NCBI GenBank assembly: GCA_021738725.1
Contig: JAIPBE010000011.1
Span: forward strand, 1 to 64,000
Origin: Saprospiraceae bacterium
GTDB taxonomy: Bacteria; Bacteroidota; Bacteroidia; Chitinophagales; Saprospiraceae
Direction: 5' to 3'
DNA: 64,000 bases
Position numbers and translations under genes: made by a program. This document shows, in pieces, positions 30,197-38,674 of the stretch. Position 1 is the first letter of the stretch. Every line of letters starts with the position of its first letter. Under the pieces are notes generated by a model that made no database searches, was not told the origin of the DNA, and saw nothing but the letters and a program-made list of their open reading frames with translations.

Positions 30197-31960
30197 TTAC
30201 TCTTTCATCAGGAACGGCAGTCTGGCCTGCGTCCCTTCCAGATTCCGCAAGGACTTGAATTGTTTGTAATACGGGTACATGGATCCCAGTTGCTCTTTGA
30301 TCATGGGAGTACTCATGTCCTCTTCGCCCGTGATCTTGGCGATCAAACGTTGAATGGGGTCCTTCATTTTCGGGTATTCATCGATCCGGTAACCATCGAG
30401 TTTTGCCAATCGGGAGGCACAGGCAATTGCATCATCTGTATAACCCAGTGCATCTACCAGACCGATTTCCAGAGCCTTTCGCCCTGTCCAGATGTGGCCC
30501 TGGGCGATTTCTGCGACATCCGCAATCGGCATTTTTCGCCCTTCGGCTACCTTGCCTATGAAGTCGGCATAAATGTCATCGGTCAGTTTCTGCATGAGTT
30601 GGCGTTCCTTCAGCCCCAATTCATAAACGCCAGTGAGATAGGTCGATGCTTCGGTGGTCCGAACCGTATCGAAGGTGATACCGATCTTGTTGTCCAGGAA
30701 TTTACCCAGGTTGGGGATCATACTGAATACGCCAATCGATCCCGTCAATGTATTCGGTTGTGCATAGATGGAATCGGCATAACAGGAGATATAATACCCT
30801 CCGGATGCGGCATAACGCCCCATGGAGACGACAACCGGTTTGCCGGCCCTCTGGATATTGCGGATCTCCCGCAGGATATTTTCTGATGCCAGGACACTGC
30901 CACCCGGGCTGTTGACACGAAGGACAACGGCTTTGATCTTGTCATCATCACGGATATCCGCTAGCAACTGCTGATAATAATCATCTGTGATCACTCCACC
31001 GGATTCATCCCCTATGATAATCTCACCTTCCAGGAAGACAAGGGCGATCTTGTCTTTGCCACTGAAATCCAGCTTGGAGCCGATTTCCTTGTAATAGTCC
31101 TGAGCATCGATTTTGTTGAGTTCGTCATCTGCAGACAAACCGGTCCGCTCGCGAAGGCGATCTGTCAGTTGATCTTCATAGATCAATCCGTCGAGCAGGC
31201 CCAGGGCGACCGCTGTATCCGGATCGAAGCTTTTCCATGTCTCCGCCATATTGCGGAGATCGGACACAGACACATGCCGGTCTGTGCTGATGTCATCCAG
31301 CATCAGCCCGAAAACATCTTCAATATAAGCCCTGAGTTGGATGCGGTTGGCATCACTCATCCCGGTCATCCGGAAGGGTTCGGTCGCACTCTTGAATTGA
31401 CCCGCATAGAAAACATCCATTTGGATGTCGAGGTTGTCGAGCATCTTTTTGAAGTAGGTGATATCCACGGCAATACCGCGAAACTCCATGGTCCCAACCG
31501 GATTGAGAAAGACACTGTCAGCGACGGAGCAGAGGTAGTAGTTGTTCTGGGTCAGGAACTTACCATATCCATAGACGAACTTTCCACTTTCTTTGAACGC
31601 TTTCAGTGCCCTGCGAATGACCGTAACTTCAGAGGCTGGCAAGGAGGCCATCTCCGGCCGAAGCAGAATGCCCTTGATGCGGGAATCTTCCGCTGCATGG
31701 CGGATCATTTTGTCGTAATCATACAAACCGATGTATTTCTTGTCCGAAAGATCCATCGGTGTATATTCGATATTGTTGGTTTTTTCGGGCATCGCTTCTT
31801 CGAAGGTCAATTCCAAAACCGAGTTAGGGGTAATGGAAGTAATCTTTTCCATACTGGAGATCATTCTGGTGCCGATCAGTAAGAACAGACCGAACAGAAG
31901 ACCGATGCCAATAATGGTCCCGAGACAGGAGGCTGTAAAAAATTTGAAAAACTGACGCAT
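30197..31960 (-). CDS. sppA: Signal peptide peptidase SppA, 67-kDa type
   Basis: A 587-aa inner-membrane serine peptidase of family S49 with two tandem ClpP-like halves, the long (E. coli-like) architecture. One N-terminal membrane span lies at ~9-30. The catalytic dyad candidates are Lys190 in YAGQFKSATEPF and Ser386 in SMGRYAASGGYYIS; the substrate-strand motif RVNSPGGSVLASE lies at 349-360. It degrades cleaved signal peptides and possibly membrane proteins on the periplasmic face. It is monocistronic with a strong terminator, and divergent from the choice-of-anchor L adhesin gene (173 bp between starts). It may help a cell exporting large amounts of signal-peptide-bearing cargo, but that is inference. 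Confidence 0.94.
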   Translation of the reverse strand: MRQFFKFFTASCLGTIIGIGLLFGLFLLIGTRMISSMEKITSITPNSVLELTFEEAMPEKTNNIEYTPMDLSDKKYIGLYDYDKMIRHAAEDSRIKGILLRPEMASLPASEVTVIRRALKAFKESGKFVYGYGKFLTQNNYYLCSVADSVFLNPVGTMEFRGIAVDITYFKKMLDNLDIQMDVFYAGQFKSATEPFRMTGMSDANRIQLRAYIEDVFGLMLDDISTDRHVSVSDLRNMAETWKSFDPDTAVALGLLDGLIYEDQLTDRLRERTGLSADDELNKIDAQDYYKEIGSKLDFSGKDKIALVFLEGEIIIGDESGGVITDDYYQQLLADIRDDDKIKAVVLRVNSPGGSVLASENILREIRNIQRAGKPVVVSMGRYAASGGYYISCYADSIYAQPNTLTGSIGVFSMIPNLGKFLDNKIGITFDTVRTTEASTYLTGVYELGLKERQLMQKLTDDIYADFIGKVAEGRKMPIADVAEIAQGHIWTGRKALEIGLVDALGYTDDAIACASRLAKLDGYRIDEYPKMKDPIQRLIAKITGEEDMSTPMIKEQLGSMYPYYKQFKSLRNLEGTQARLPFLMKE

Positions 31961-32133
31961 GGTGGATTTTTACGCTTTCTTGATGGGTTAAAGGTAATGC
32001 CTTGCACAGGATGCACCTTGCTTTTTCGATGAAGTTGTTAAATTGCCAGATGAATTCCCGTTGCAGGCAACGGCAGTTCCCGAATTGGGCTCTGTTGTCT
32101 TAGGGATTCTCTGTATTTTTTTACCAGGATGAG

Positions 32134-35100
32134 ATGTATTATTCTATGACCTTGAACCGCACATTTGTGAGAAAGACCACCCTCCTCATCACCATGTGGA
32201 TCGCTATGCTGTCCGCCTGGCGTATGGATGCTCAAATGCAAGTATCCACAGGTGTGTTTTCACCACAGGATCTCATTCAGAATGTATTTCTCTCCTCCGG
32301 GGTAGAAGTGTTGGATGTCAAGTATTTCGGTCACCCGCAGTCGATCGGCTATTTCTCTGCAGGACTGACAAACATCGGCATTGAAACAGGGATCGTCATG
32401 TCTACAGGAAGTGCCCTGGACGCAGATAATACCAATGGTTTAGGTGGGAATGGCTTTGCATCTTCTCCGACATCCATGGGACAGTATTCCGATCCGGATC
32501 TGGCCAGTCTGGTGGCGCCCATGTCCATCGGAGACCTGTGCATCTTTGAGATCACCTTCATCCCCTACGCCGATACGGTTGAATTCAACTATGTCTTCGG
32601 CTCTGAAGAGTATGAAGAATACGTCTGTACCCCTTTTAATGATGTATTCGGATTCTTTATCAGCGGTCCCGGCATTTCTGGTCCATTTTCGAACAATGGA
32701 GAAAATATCGCCATCGTCCCTGGGACCAATGATTTTGTGGCCATAGGCACTGTGAATAATGGAAATCCAAACCAGTCTCCCGCCGTTTGCCCTCCCCAGA
32801 ATAATCAATATTTCAACGTTAATCCCAATGGCAGTCAGCCTGTGTATGACGGGTTTACGGACGTGTTCACCGCACGGTCTATCGTTATGGCATGTGACAC
32901 CTATACCATTCGCCTTTCCCTGGCAGATGCCTCCGACTTTATCTTTGATTCCGGAGTATTCTTGCAGGCCAAAAGCTTTGGCACCACGACCATCGATGTG
33001 GAAGTGACCACCGTCTCTTCCAATGAAACCATCGCCGAAGGATGCGCCAATGGAGAAGGTTCCTTTTCCATTCGCTATCCCGCTCCACAGGATATCATCA
33101 TTCCGATCACCTTCATCGGGACCGCCACTTTCGGAGTGGACTATGATATGCAACCCCCGTTTATCACCATCCCCCAGGGGCAAAGTGAGGTGACTGCCAC
33201 GTTTGAAGTCTTTTCTGACAATATCCTGGAAGGCAGAGAATCTGTGGGGATGGTCATTCAACGCGACCCCTGCAAACTGGATACGGTCTGGTTCTACATC
33301 ACAGATGATACCCTACCGAAACCCGATTTGGGTCCTGACCTCCTGGTATGTACCAATGACCTGGTCAACCTGGATGGCACTCTGCCCGTCATGCTGCCCA
33401 GTCCCAAGAAATTTGAGAATCAGAATCCCTATGATCTGATCTCCCCACCGGACAACAGCAGTCCGCTTATACCAGTGTATTCACCCATCCAGGTGAATGG
33501 GGTTTTTCCTAAAGAATTGGGCCCGGGAATGATCGAATATGTCTGTGTGAACATTGATCACAAATGGATCGATGACATCGATATCTATCTGATCGCCCCC
33601 AGCGGTCGTTTCATCGAACTCAGTTCGGACAACGGCAGGGATGGCGACAATTATACCGAGACTTGCTTTAGCCCTCGGGCGACACAGCCGATCGATTACG
33701 GCGATCCTTTTGGTGCGCCAAAGTCGGCGGCGCCCTTCACTGGCACCTTCGAGCCAGAAGGGAAATGGCACAATCTATGGGATGCTCCGTCGAATCCGGT
33801 CAATGGGCAATGGCGCCTCCTGGTGTTGGATGATGCACCCCTCCCCAACGGGACGCTCCTGAACTGGCGGATCTCGTTCAACCCGGAATACAATATCGAC
33901 TACTCCTGGACGCCTGGTGTGGAAGTCCTCTGTGACACTTGTAGCGCTACATCCACCACCCTCGATAATCCGAAAACACTCGTACTGAAAGCACTGGATA
34001 GCTACGGATGTGCGCGGGCAGATACGGTAGCCATAGATCTCATGCCCGATGTGGCCGCACCTGTCATCACTTGTGCAGACATCGGATTTGAACATTTGCT
34101 GATTGACTGGAATGATCAGACGCTCAATGAGAACTACGAGATCAGTGTCAATGGTGGCCCCTGGCAAGTTCCGAATCAGGGCCCTTTTGCCTTCAGACTG
34201 GATGGCCTGAATCTGGAAGATTCCATTACGTTCGTCGTGAAGGCCATTGGCTTATGCAATGAATTACTGGATACGATCGGTTGTAAAACCATGAATTGCA
34301 CACCACCAGAACTGGTGGTGGATAATGTCATTATGCCCTCCTGTTTTGGTCTCACGAACGGAAGTTTTCAGATCGCCATTGGAAACGGTATAAACCCCGT
34401 GAATATTCAGGTCGATGGAAACCCTGCCAATTCCGGAGTCGTCAACAATCTGCCGGCAGGAACACACATGATATCTGCCTCTGATACACTTGGATGTACA
34501 GATGAGATCATGCTGGTTATGACCCAACCGGATCAAATAGAAATTCCATCCATCCAGATCGACACAGTCTTCTGCTTTCAGGCGCAGAATGGACAGTTGG
34601 CCCCGGTCGTACAAGGCGGAACGCATCCTTATGCGTTTACGTGGCAGGATGGCATGACGGACTCCCTGCGGACCGGACTATCGGGTGGACAATATGCCGT
34701 GACCATCATCGATGCGAATGGTTGCTCAGTAGCTCAAGCCATAGACCTGTTTGAATTTGCGGATATTCAGATCGATCCGGTAACCAAAGATCCCACCTGT
34801 GAGAACCTTGCCAATGGAGAGATCAATTTGACCGTCTCCGGCGGAGCAGGATTCTTTCAGTTTGCCTGGGACAAGTCGGGCTTGTCTGGTGCCAATCCGA
34901 CCGGTTTGGCCTCCGGTACGTACACGGTCACCGTGACGGATCAGAATGGCTGCACGGATGTAGAGGCATACCCGCTGATGGCGCCGACGAATATACTGGT
35001 GGATATCACTATTGAGCCGACGAGCTGCTTTGGTGGCAATGATGGCAAGATCACGGTCAGTGTGACCGGAGGGACCCCTCCATATGATTATCAGTGGAGT

Positions 35101-37377
35101 GACGGTGGACCGAATATCAACTTCCGAAATGACCTGGTAGCCGGCACCTATTCCCTGACAGTAACGGACCAGGGTGGTTGTACAGAGATTCGCGATAATT
35201 CACTGATCGTCGCTGACCCTTCACCCATTGTAGTCACTCCGACGATTACAGATGTAAGCTGTTCGGGAGGAATGGATGGATCGATCAGTGTCATAGCCAC
35301 CGGTGGCGGTGGCGGTCATGATTTTGTGTGGAGTACCAGTGATATGGGTCCGTTGATCTCCAACCTGTCAGCGGGAATATATATAGTCACGACAACGGAC
35401 GCCAGCAACTGTTCGGTCATCGATACATTCCTGGTAAACCAGCCACCCCCCATTGTCACAAATACCGGAGGAAAGAATGTCAATTGCTTTGGAGGTTCTT
35501 CCGGTTCGGCAACAGTGGGCGCTTCAGGTGGTGCTGGCGGGTTCGGATTCTTGTGGGATGATCCCTCCAATTCGATGAGTGCTTCAGTGGGAAATCTCCC
35601 GGCAGGTACATATCATGTTACTGTTACGGATATGAACGGTTGCACGGCCATTGATTCAGTGAAGATCACTCAACCGCCGCCCTTTTCCAGTGCTATGATC
35701 ACCGGTCAGATCTCCTGTTTTGGTGTTGCAGATGGTGAGGGTACGGTCACACCACTCGGTGGTACAGGGCCTTATGCCTACCTGTGGAATGATCCTGCAG
35801 GGCAAACAACCATGTCCGCTACGGGACTGTTGAGTGGTATCTATTTTGTGACCGTTACAGATAAGAATGGTTGCACCACCAGCGACACGCTTACTCTGGT
35901 TGATCCTCCACTCCTGACCGCCTCTGTGGATGCTCAGAATATCACCTGCTTTGGTTCAAATGACGGGAAAGCGCAGGCAATTGCCCAGGGGGGCACCCAA
36001 CCGTACAAGTTTTCCTGGTCTAATGGAACACAACAATCCCTCGCTCAGAATCTGACACCGGGAACACATACCGTCACCATCACCGACACCAGAGGTTGTA
36101 CCTCTGTAGCCAGTGGTGTGATCGATCAGGCTCCGGAACTGATCTTGAGTGGTTCTGCCACCAGCGTCAAATGTACGGGAGACAAGGACGGTACGATCGA
36201 TCTCAATGTATCGGGAGGAGCTGGCCCCTATATGTTCAATTGGAATAATGGCGCCACGGTAGAAGATCCCACAGGTCTGGGGCCAGGTATCTATGTGGTC
36301 ACCGTGACCGATGCCAATCAGTGTAAGAAAACGTTCAACCTTCAGGTGACCAGCCCTCCAGGCATGATGGGTGAATACGAATCCGAAGACATTGCCTGCT
36401 TTGGCGATTCAACGGGTGTTGCAACAGCGATCATCACCGGGGGGAGTCCCGATTACAGCTATCTGTGGAGCAATGGTCAGACAACTCCTGAGATCACTGG
36501 ACTCTTGCCTGGTTCTTATACCGTCACCGTCACCGACCAGAATGGCTGTACCCTGGAAAATACACTGGAGATCGCTCAGCCTGGAAATCCATTGATTGCT
36601 GTCATGACAGCGGATTCACTGGATTGCTTTGGCGATGGTGATGGTCGGGTGGTCTTTTCTGTGATGGGAGGGACGCCGGCCTACAAGTACAGTCTGGATG
36701 GGACGACATTCAACGGTTCGAACATTCAGATCGGTCTGAAAGCAGGTACGTATGACGGGTATGTCCGGGACAAACTTGGTTGTGCCTTTTATGTCGGACA
36801 AGTGACCATCCATCAGCCGGAACCTATCCTCATCGGTTTAGATGACGAGCTCTTTATCGAGCTGGGAAAGGATACTCAATTGATCGCTCAGGTAACCAAC
36901 GGGTTTGCCCCGCTGACCTATCAATGGAGCCCTCAGGACAGTAATTTCCTCAGTTGTCTGACCTGCCCGGATCCATTCGTCGAGAATTTGCAATTCACTC
37001 GTTCATTCCGTGTGCTGGTCACCGATGCCAATGGTTGTACCAACGAGGAGGTGGTGACAGTGAATGTGCAGAAAACGCGCGTGATCCTGGTGCCAACTGC
37101 CTTTACCCCGAATGGTGACCTCAACAATGACCGATTGGGTATCGTCGGACGACCCGGGACTCAGATCCTCAACTTCCAGATCTATGACAGATGGGGGGAA
37201 CAGGTGTTTCTGGCTGAAGACTTCCCGATTGAGAACGGGCTGACACCTGCGAACAGCTGGGATGGTAATTTGCGAGGCGAACCCATGAATTCGGCTGTCT
37301 ATGTGTGGAGTCTGGAGGCGCTATTTCCGGACGGTGAACGCACATTCATGAAAGGACAAAGCACCCTGATTCGATAG
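32134..37377 (+). CDS. Large secreted adhesin (1747 aa): choice-of-anchor L head, nested P/PKD module, 11 SprB repeats, type B T9SS tail
   Basis: Order: signal peptide; choice-of-anchor L domain (~40-290, with ETGIVMSTGSALDADN and FNYVFGSEEYEEYV); Calx-beta-like domain (~290-395); a PKD-like domain split by a P-like domain (insert ~431-585); FN3-like (~642-719); 11 SprB repeats (~726-1565); PKD-like; and a type B sorting tail VPTAFTPNGDLNND...IYDRWGEQVF (~1649-1747). From the split PKD onward the order equals that of the 2051-aa adhesin, so the two share a chassis with different heads. The ATG at 32134 gives four extra residues before a second ATG at 32146, which would yield a cleaner signal peptide (MTLNRTFVRKTTLL...); I cannot decide between them. 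No PorP/SprF gene is adjacent. A surface adhesion role is inference. Confidence 0.9.
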   Translation: MYYSMTLNRTFVRKTTLLITMWIAMLSAWRMDAQMQVSTGVFSPQDLIQNVFLSSGVEVLDVKYFGHPQSIGYFSAGLTNIGIETGIVMSTGSALDADNTNGLGGNGFASSPTSMGQYSDPDLASLVAPMSIGDLCIFEITFIPYADTVEFNYVFGSEEYEEYVCTPFNDVFGFFISGPGISGPFSNNGENIAIVPGTNDFVAIGTVNNGNPNQSPAVCPPQNNQYFNVNPNGSQPVYDGFTDVFTARSIVMACDTYTIRLSLADASDFIFDSGVFLQAKSFGTTTIDVEVTTVSSNETIAEGCANGEGSFSIRYPAPQDIIIPITFIGTATFGVDYDMQPPFITIPQGQSEVTATFEVFSDNILEGRESVGMVIQRDPCKLDTVWFYITDDTLPKPDLGPDLLVCTNDLVNLDGTLPVMLPSPKKFENQNPYDLISPPDNSSPLIPVYSPIQVNGVFPKELGPGMIEYVCVNIDHKWIDDIDIYLIAPSGRFIELSSDNGRDGDNYTETCFSPRATQPIDYGDPFGAPKSAAPFTGTFEPEGKWHNLWDAPSNPVNGQWRLLVLDDAPLPNGTLLNWRISFNPEYNIDYSWTPGVEVLCDTCSATSTTLDNPKTLVLKALDSYGCARADTVAIDLMPDVAAPVITCADIGFEHLLIDWNDQTLNENYEISVNGGPWQVPNQGPFAFRLDGLNLEDSITFVVKAIGLCNELLDTIGCKTMNCTPPELVVDNVIMPSCFGLTNGSFQIAIGNGINPVNIQVDGNPANSGVVNNLPAGTHMISASDTLGCTDEIMLVMTQPDQIEIPSIQIDTVFCFQAQNGQLAPVVQGGTHPYAFTWQDGMTDSLRTGLSGGQYAVTIIDANGCSVAQAIDLFEFADIQIDPVTKDPTCENLANGEINLTVSGGAGFFQFAWDKSGLSGANPTGLASGTYTVTVTDQNGCTDVEAYPLMAPTNILVDITIEPTSCFGGNDGKITVSVTGGTPPYDYQWSDGGPNINFRNDLVAGTYSLTVTDQGGCTEIRDNSLIVADPSPIVVTPTITDVSCSGGMDGSISVIATGGGGGHDFVWSTSDMGPLISNLSAGIYIVTTTDASNCSVIDTFLVNQPPPIVTNTGGKNVNCFGGSSGSATVGASGGAGGFGFLWDDPSNSMSASVGNLPAGTYHVTVTDMNGCTAIDSVKITQPPPFSSAMITGQISCFGVADGEGTVTPLGGTGPYAYLWNDPAGQTTMSATGLLSGIYFVTVTDKNGCTTSDTLTLVDPPLLTASVDAQNITCFGSNDGKAQAIAQGGTQPYKFSWSNGTQQSLAQNLTPGTHTVTITDTRGCTSVASGVIDQAPELILSGSATSVKCTGDKDGTIDLNVSGGAGPYMFNWNNGATVEDPTGLGPGIYVVTVTDANQCKKTFNLQVTSPPGMMGEYESEDIACFGDSTGVATAIITGGSPDYSYLWSNGQTTPEITGLLPGSYTVTVTDQNGCTLENTLEIAQPGNPLIAVMTADSLDCFGDGDGRVVFSVMGGTPAYKYSLDGTTFNGSNIQIGLKAGTYDGYVRDKLGCAFYVGQVTIHQPEPILIGLDDELFIELGKDTQLIAQVTNGFAPLTYQWSPQDSNFLSCLTCPDPFVENLQFTRSFRVLVTDANGCTNEEVVTVNVQKTRVILVPTAFTPNGDLNNDRLGIVGRPGTQILNFQIYDRWGEQVFLAEDFPIENGLTPANSWDGNLRGEPMNSAVYVWSLEALFPDGERTFMKGQSTLIR

Positions 37378-37397
37378 GTAATGCTTCGGTTTTATTG

Positions 37398-37440
37398 CAA
37401 AAGAGCCCTGTACGGTTGGACTGTACAGGGCTCTTTTTCT
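37398..37440 (+). terminator. Terminator of the choice-of-anchor L adhesin gene
   Basis: The stem agagccctgtac (37402-37413) pairs perfectly with gtacagggctct (37423-37434) around a 9-nt loop. A-T extensions on both sides give a T-rich 3' tail (ttttct). It lies about 20 bp after the stop. Confidence 0.9.
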
Positions 37441-37466
37441 TTGAGACCCTGTTAAAGTTTAATTAA

Positions 37467-37502
37467 AATGTTGCAACATTAAATGTATATACATTAAATT
37501 TG
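37467..37502 (+). promoter_or_regulatory. Twin palindromic operators overlapping a candidate promoter of marR-yceI
   Basis: Two perfect 14-bp palindromes, AATGTTGCAACATT (37467-37480) and AATGTATATACATT (37482-37495), share the form AATGT-N4-ACATT and lie 15 bp apart centre to centre. A TAAATTTG at 37495-37502 matches the Bacteroidota -7 element, and TTG at 37471-37473 lies 21 bp upstream as a -33. The palindromes therefore cover the -33 and the spacer, an arrangement suited to repression, probably by the MarR protein itself (inference). The -7 is only 4 bp before the ATG at 37507, which would imply a nearly leaderless mRNA. Confidence 0.7.
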
Positions 37503-37506
37503 AGCC

Positions 37507-37962
37507 ATGATTCGATTGGAAGACGCCATTCAACAGAAACATTTTCCGGATATCCACATCAAAGCGGACATCAACATCATGTTCACCGCCTCCTGGCTGG
37601 CGAATTTGAAGAGTAGAGCTTTGAAACCGTACGGCATCAGCTGGCAACAATTCAATATCCTCAGGATACTGAAGGGTTGTCAACCGAAAGCTGCCAGCGT
37701 ACGATATCTCACAGAACGAATGATCGACCAGACTTCCAATGCCTCCCGGTTAGTTGACAAACTGGTGCAGAAAGGTCTGGTGATTCGGAAAGAGTGTCCG
37801 GAAGATCGTCGGCAGGTAGAAATCACCCTGACGGAACACGGGATCGAAGAGATGCATAAAGCCTCGATTGCCATGGAAGGTGATTTGCGGCGGCATCTGT
37901 CACACCTGACCCTGGAAGAGGCGACCCAATTGAATTCGTTACTGGATAAAATTCGTGTGTAA
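37507..37962 (+). CDS. MarR-family transcriptional regulator
   Basis: A 151-aa winged-helix regulator. The helix-turn-helix lies at ~residues 58-85 (SVRYLTERMIDQTSNASRLVDKLVQKGLV), followed by the beta-wing CPEDRRQVEITLTEHG, the standard MarR DDRR-type wing; flanking helices would form the dimer interface. Length is normal for the family. The next gene, a YceI protein, begins 17 bp after its stop, so the two are an operon. Twin palindromes immediately upstream suggest autoregulation. MarR proteins typically release DNA on binding small lipophilic ligands. A YceI protein that binds such lipids would fit a sensor-effector pair, but the ligand cannot be read from sequence. Confidence 0.93.
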   Translation: MIRLEDAIQQKHFPDIHIKADINIMFTASWLANLKSRALKPYGISWQQFNILRILKGCQPKAASVRYLTERMIDQTSNASRLVDKLVQKGLVIRKECPEDRRQVEITLTEHGIEEMHKASIAMEGDLRRHLSHLTLEEATQLNSLLDKIRV

Positions 37963-37979
37963 ATACAAACTTGATTAAT

Positions 37980-38564
37980 ATGAAAATGCTAATTATTATT
38001 TCGATGTTTTTGGGTTGGGTGAATCCCGATCCGGTGAAAGATGTCAAAACGATGTCTGTGGATGTTACTTCCAGTCAAGTGGTATGGAAGGGATACAAAG
38101 TGACTGGTGAACATACCGGGTCAGTGAAGATCAAATCTGGCGATATCGTCATGGAGAATGGTACACTGACTGGAGGTAGCTTTGTCATCGATATGACATC
38201 GATTACCTGTACAGACCTGGAAGGGGAGTGGAGGGACAAGCTGGTCGGCCACCTCAAGTCAGAGGATTTTTTCAATTCCACTGCCTTCCCAACAGCGACC
38301 ATGAAAATTGCTCGCGTGATCCCTCAGGATTCGAAAGGAAATTACAAAGTACAAGGCAACCTGACCATCAAGGGCATTACCAAGCCAGTGAAGTTTTTTG
38401 TCAACATGGGATCCAAAGGGACTACCGCCATCGCCAACGCACAGATCAAAGTTGATCGTTCCGAGTACGATGTACGGTACGGTTCCGGAAGCTTTTTTGA
38501 CAACCTTGGTGATAAGACTATTTATGATGAGTTTGACCTGAACGTCAGTCTCACTGTGAAGTAA
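37980..38564 (+). CDS. YceI-family periplasmic lipid-binding protein
   Basis: A 194-aa protein starting at the ATG at 37980; an upstream TTG in frame adds three residues and is less likely. A short hydrophobic leader (MKMLIIISMFLGW) is followed by a YceI domain: VVWKGYKVTGEHTGSVKIKSG, SFVIDMTSI, the HLKSEDFFNSTAFPTATMKI block and the GNLTIKGITKPVKF strand. YceI proteins are lipocalin-like barrels that bind isoprenoid-type lipids in the periplasm. The leader is short and lacks an obvious cleavage site, so export mode is uncertain. It is co-transcribed with marR. Confidence 0.9.
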   Translation: MKMLIIISMFLGWVNPDPVKDVKTMSVDVTSSQVVWKGYKVTGEHTGSVKIKSGDIVMENGTLTGGSFVIDMTSITCTDLEGEWRDKLVGHLKSEDFFNSTAFPTATMKIARVIPQDSKGNYKVQGNLTIKGITKPVKFFVNMGSKGTTAIANAQIKVDRSEYDVRYGSGSFFDNLGDKTIYDEFDLNVSLTVK

Positions 38565-38589
38565 TCTGATTTCTTGGGATTCAATAAAG

Positions 38590-38624
38590 AAGGGGTGACT
38601 CCAACAGGAGCCACCCCTTTTCCT
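38590..38624 (+). terminator. Terminator of marR-yceI
   Basis: The hairpin arms are aaggggtgactcc (38590-38602) and ggagccacccctt (38607-38619), with one A-C mismatch and an AACA loop, followed by tttcc. It lies 25 bp after the yceI stop and 50 bp before the convergent protease stop. Confidence 0.8.
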
Positions 38625-38674
38625 TTGCACCAGGTCTGTTTGGCCGGTTTACAGTTTACCCTGCTTATACCAGG

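Noticed and set aside
32440-33261. Minus-strand open frame of 273 codons opposite the choice-of-anchor L domain
   Set aside because: It is a shadow of a domain that is clearly coding on the plus strand.
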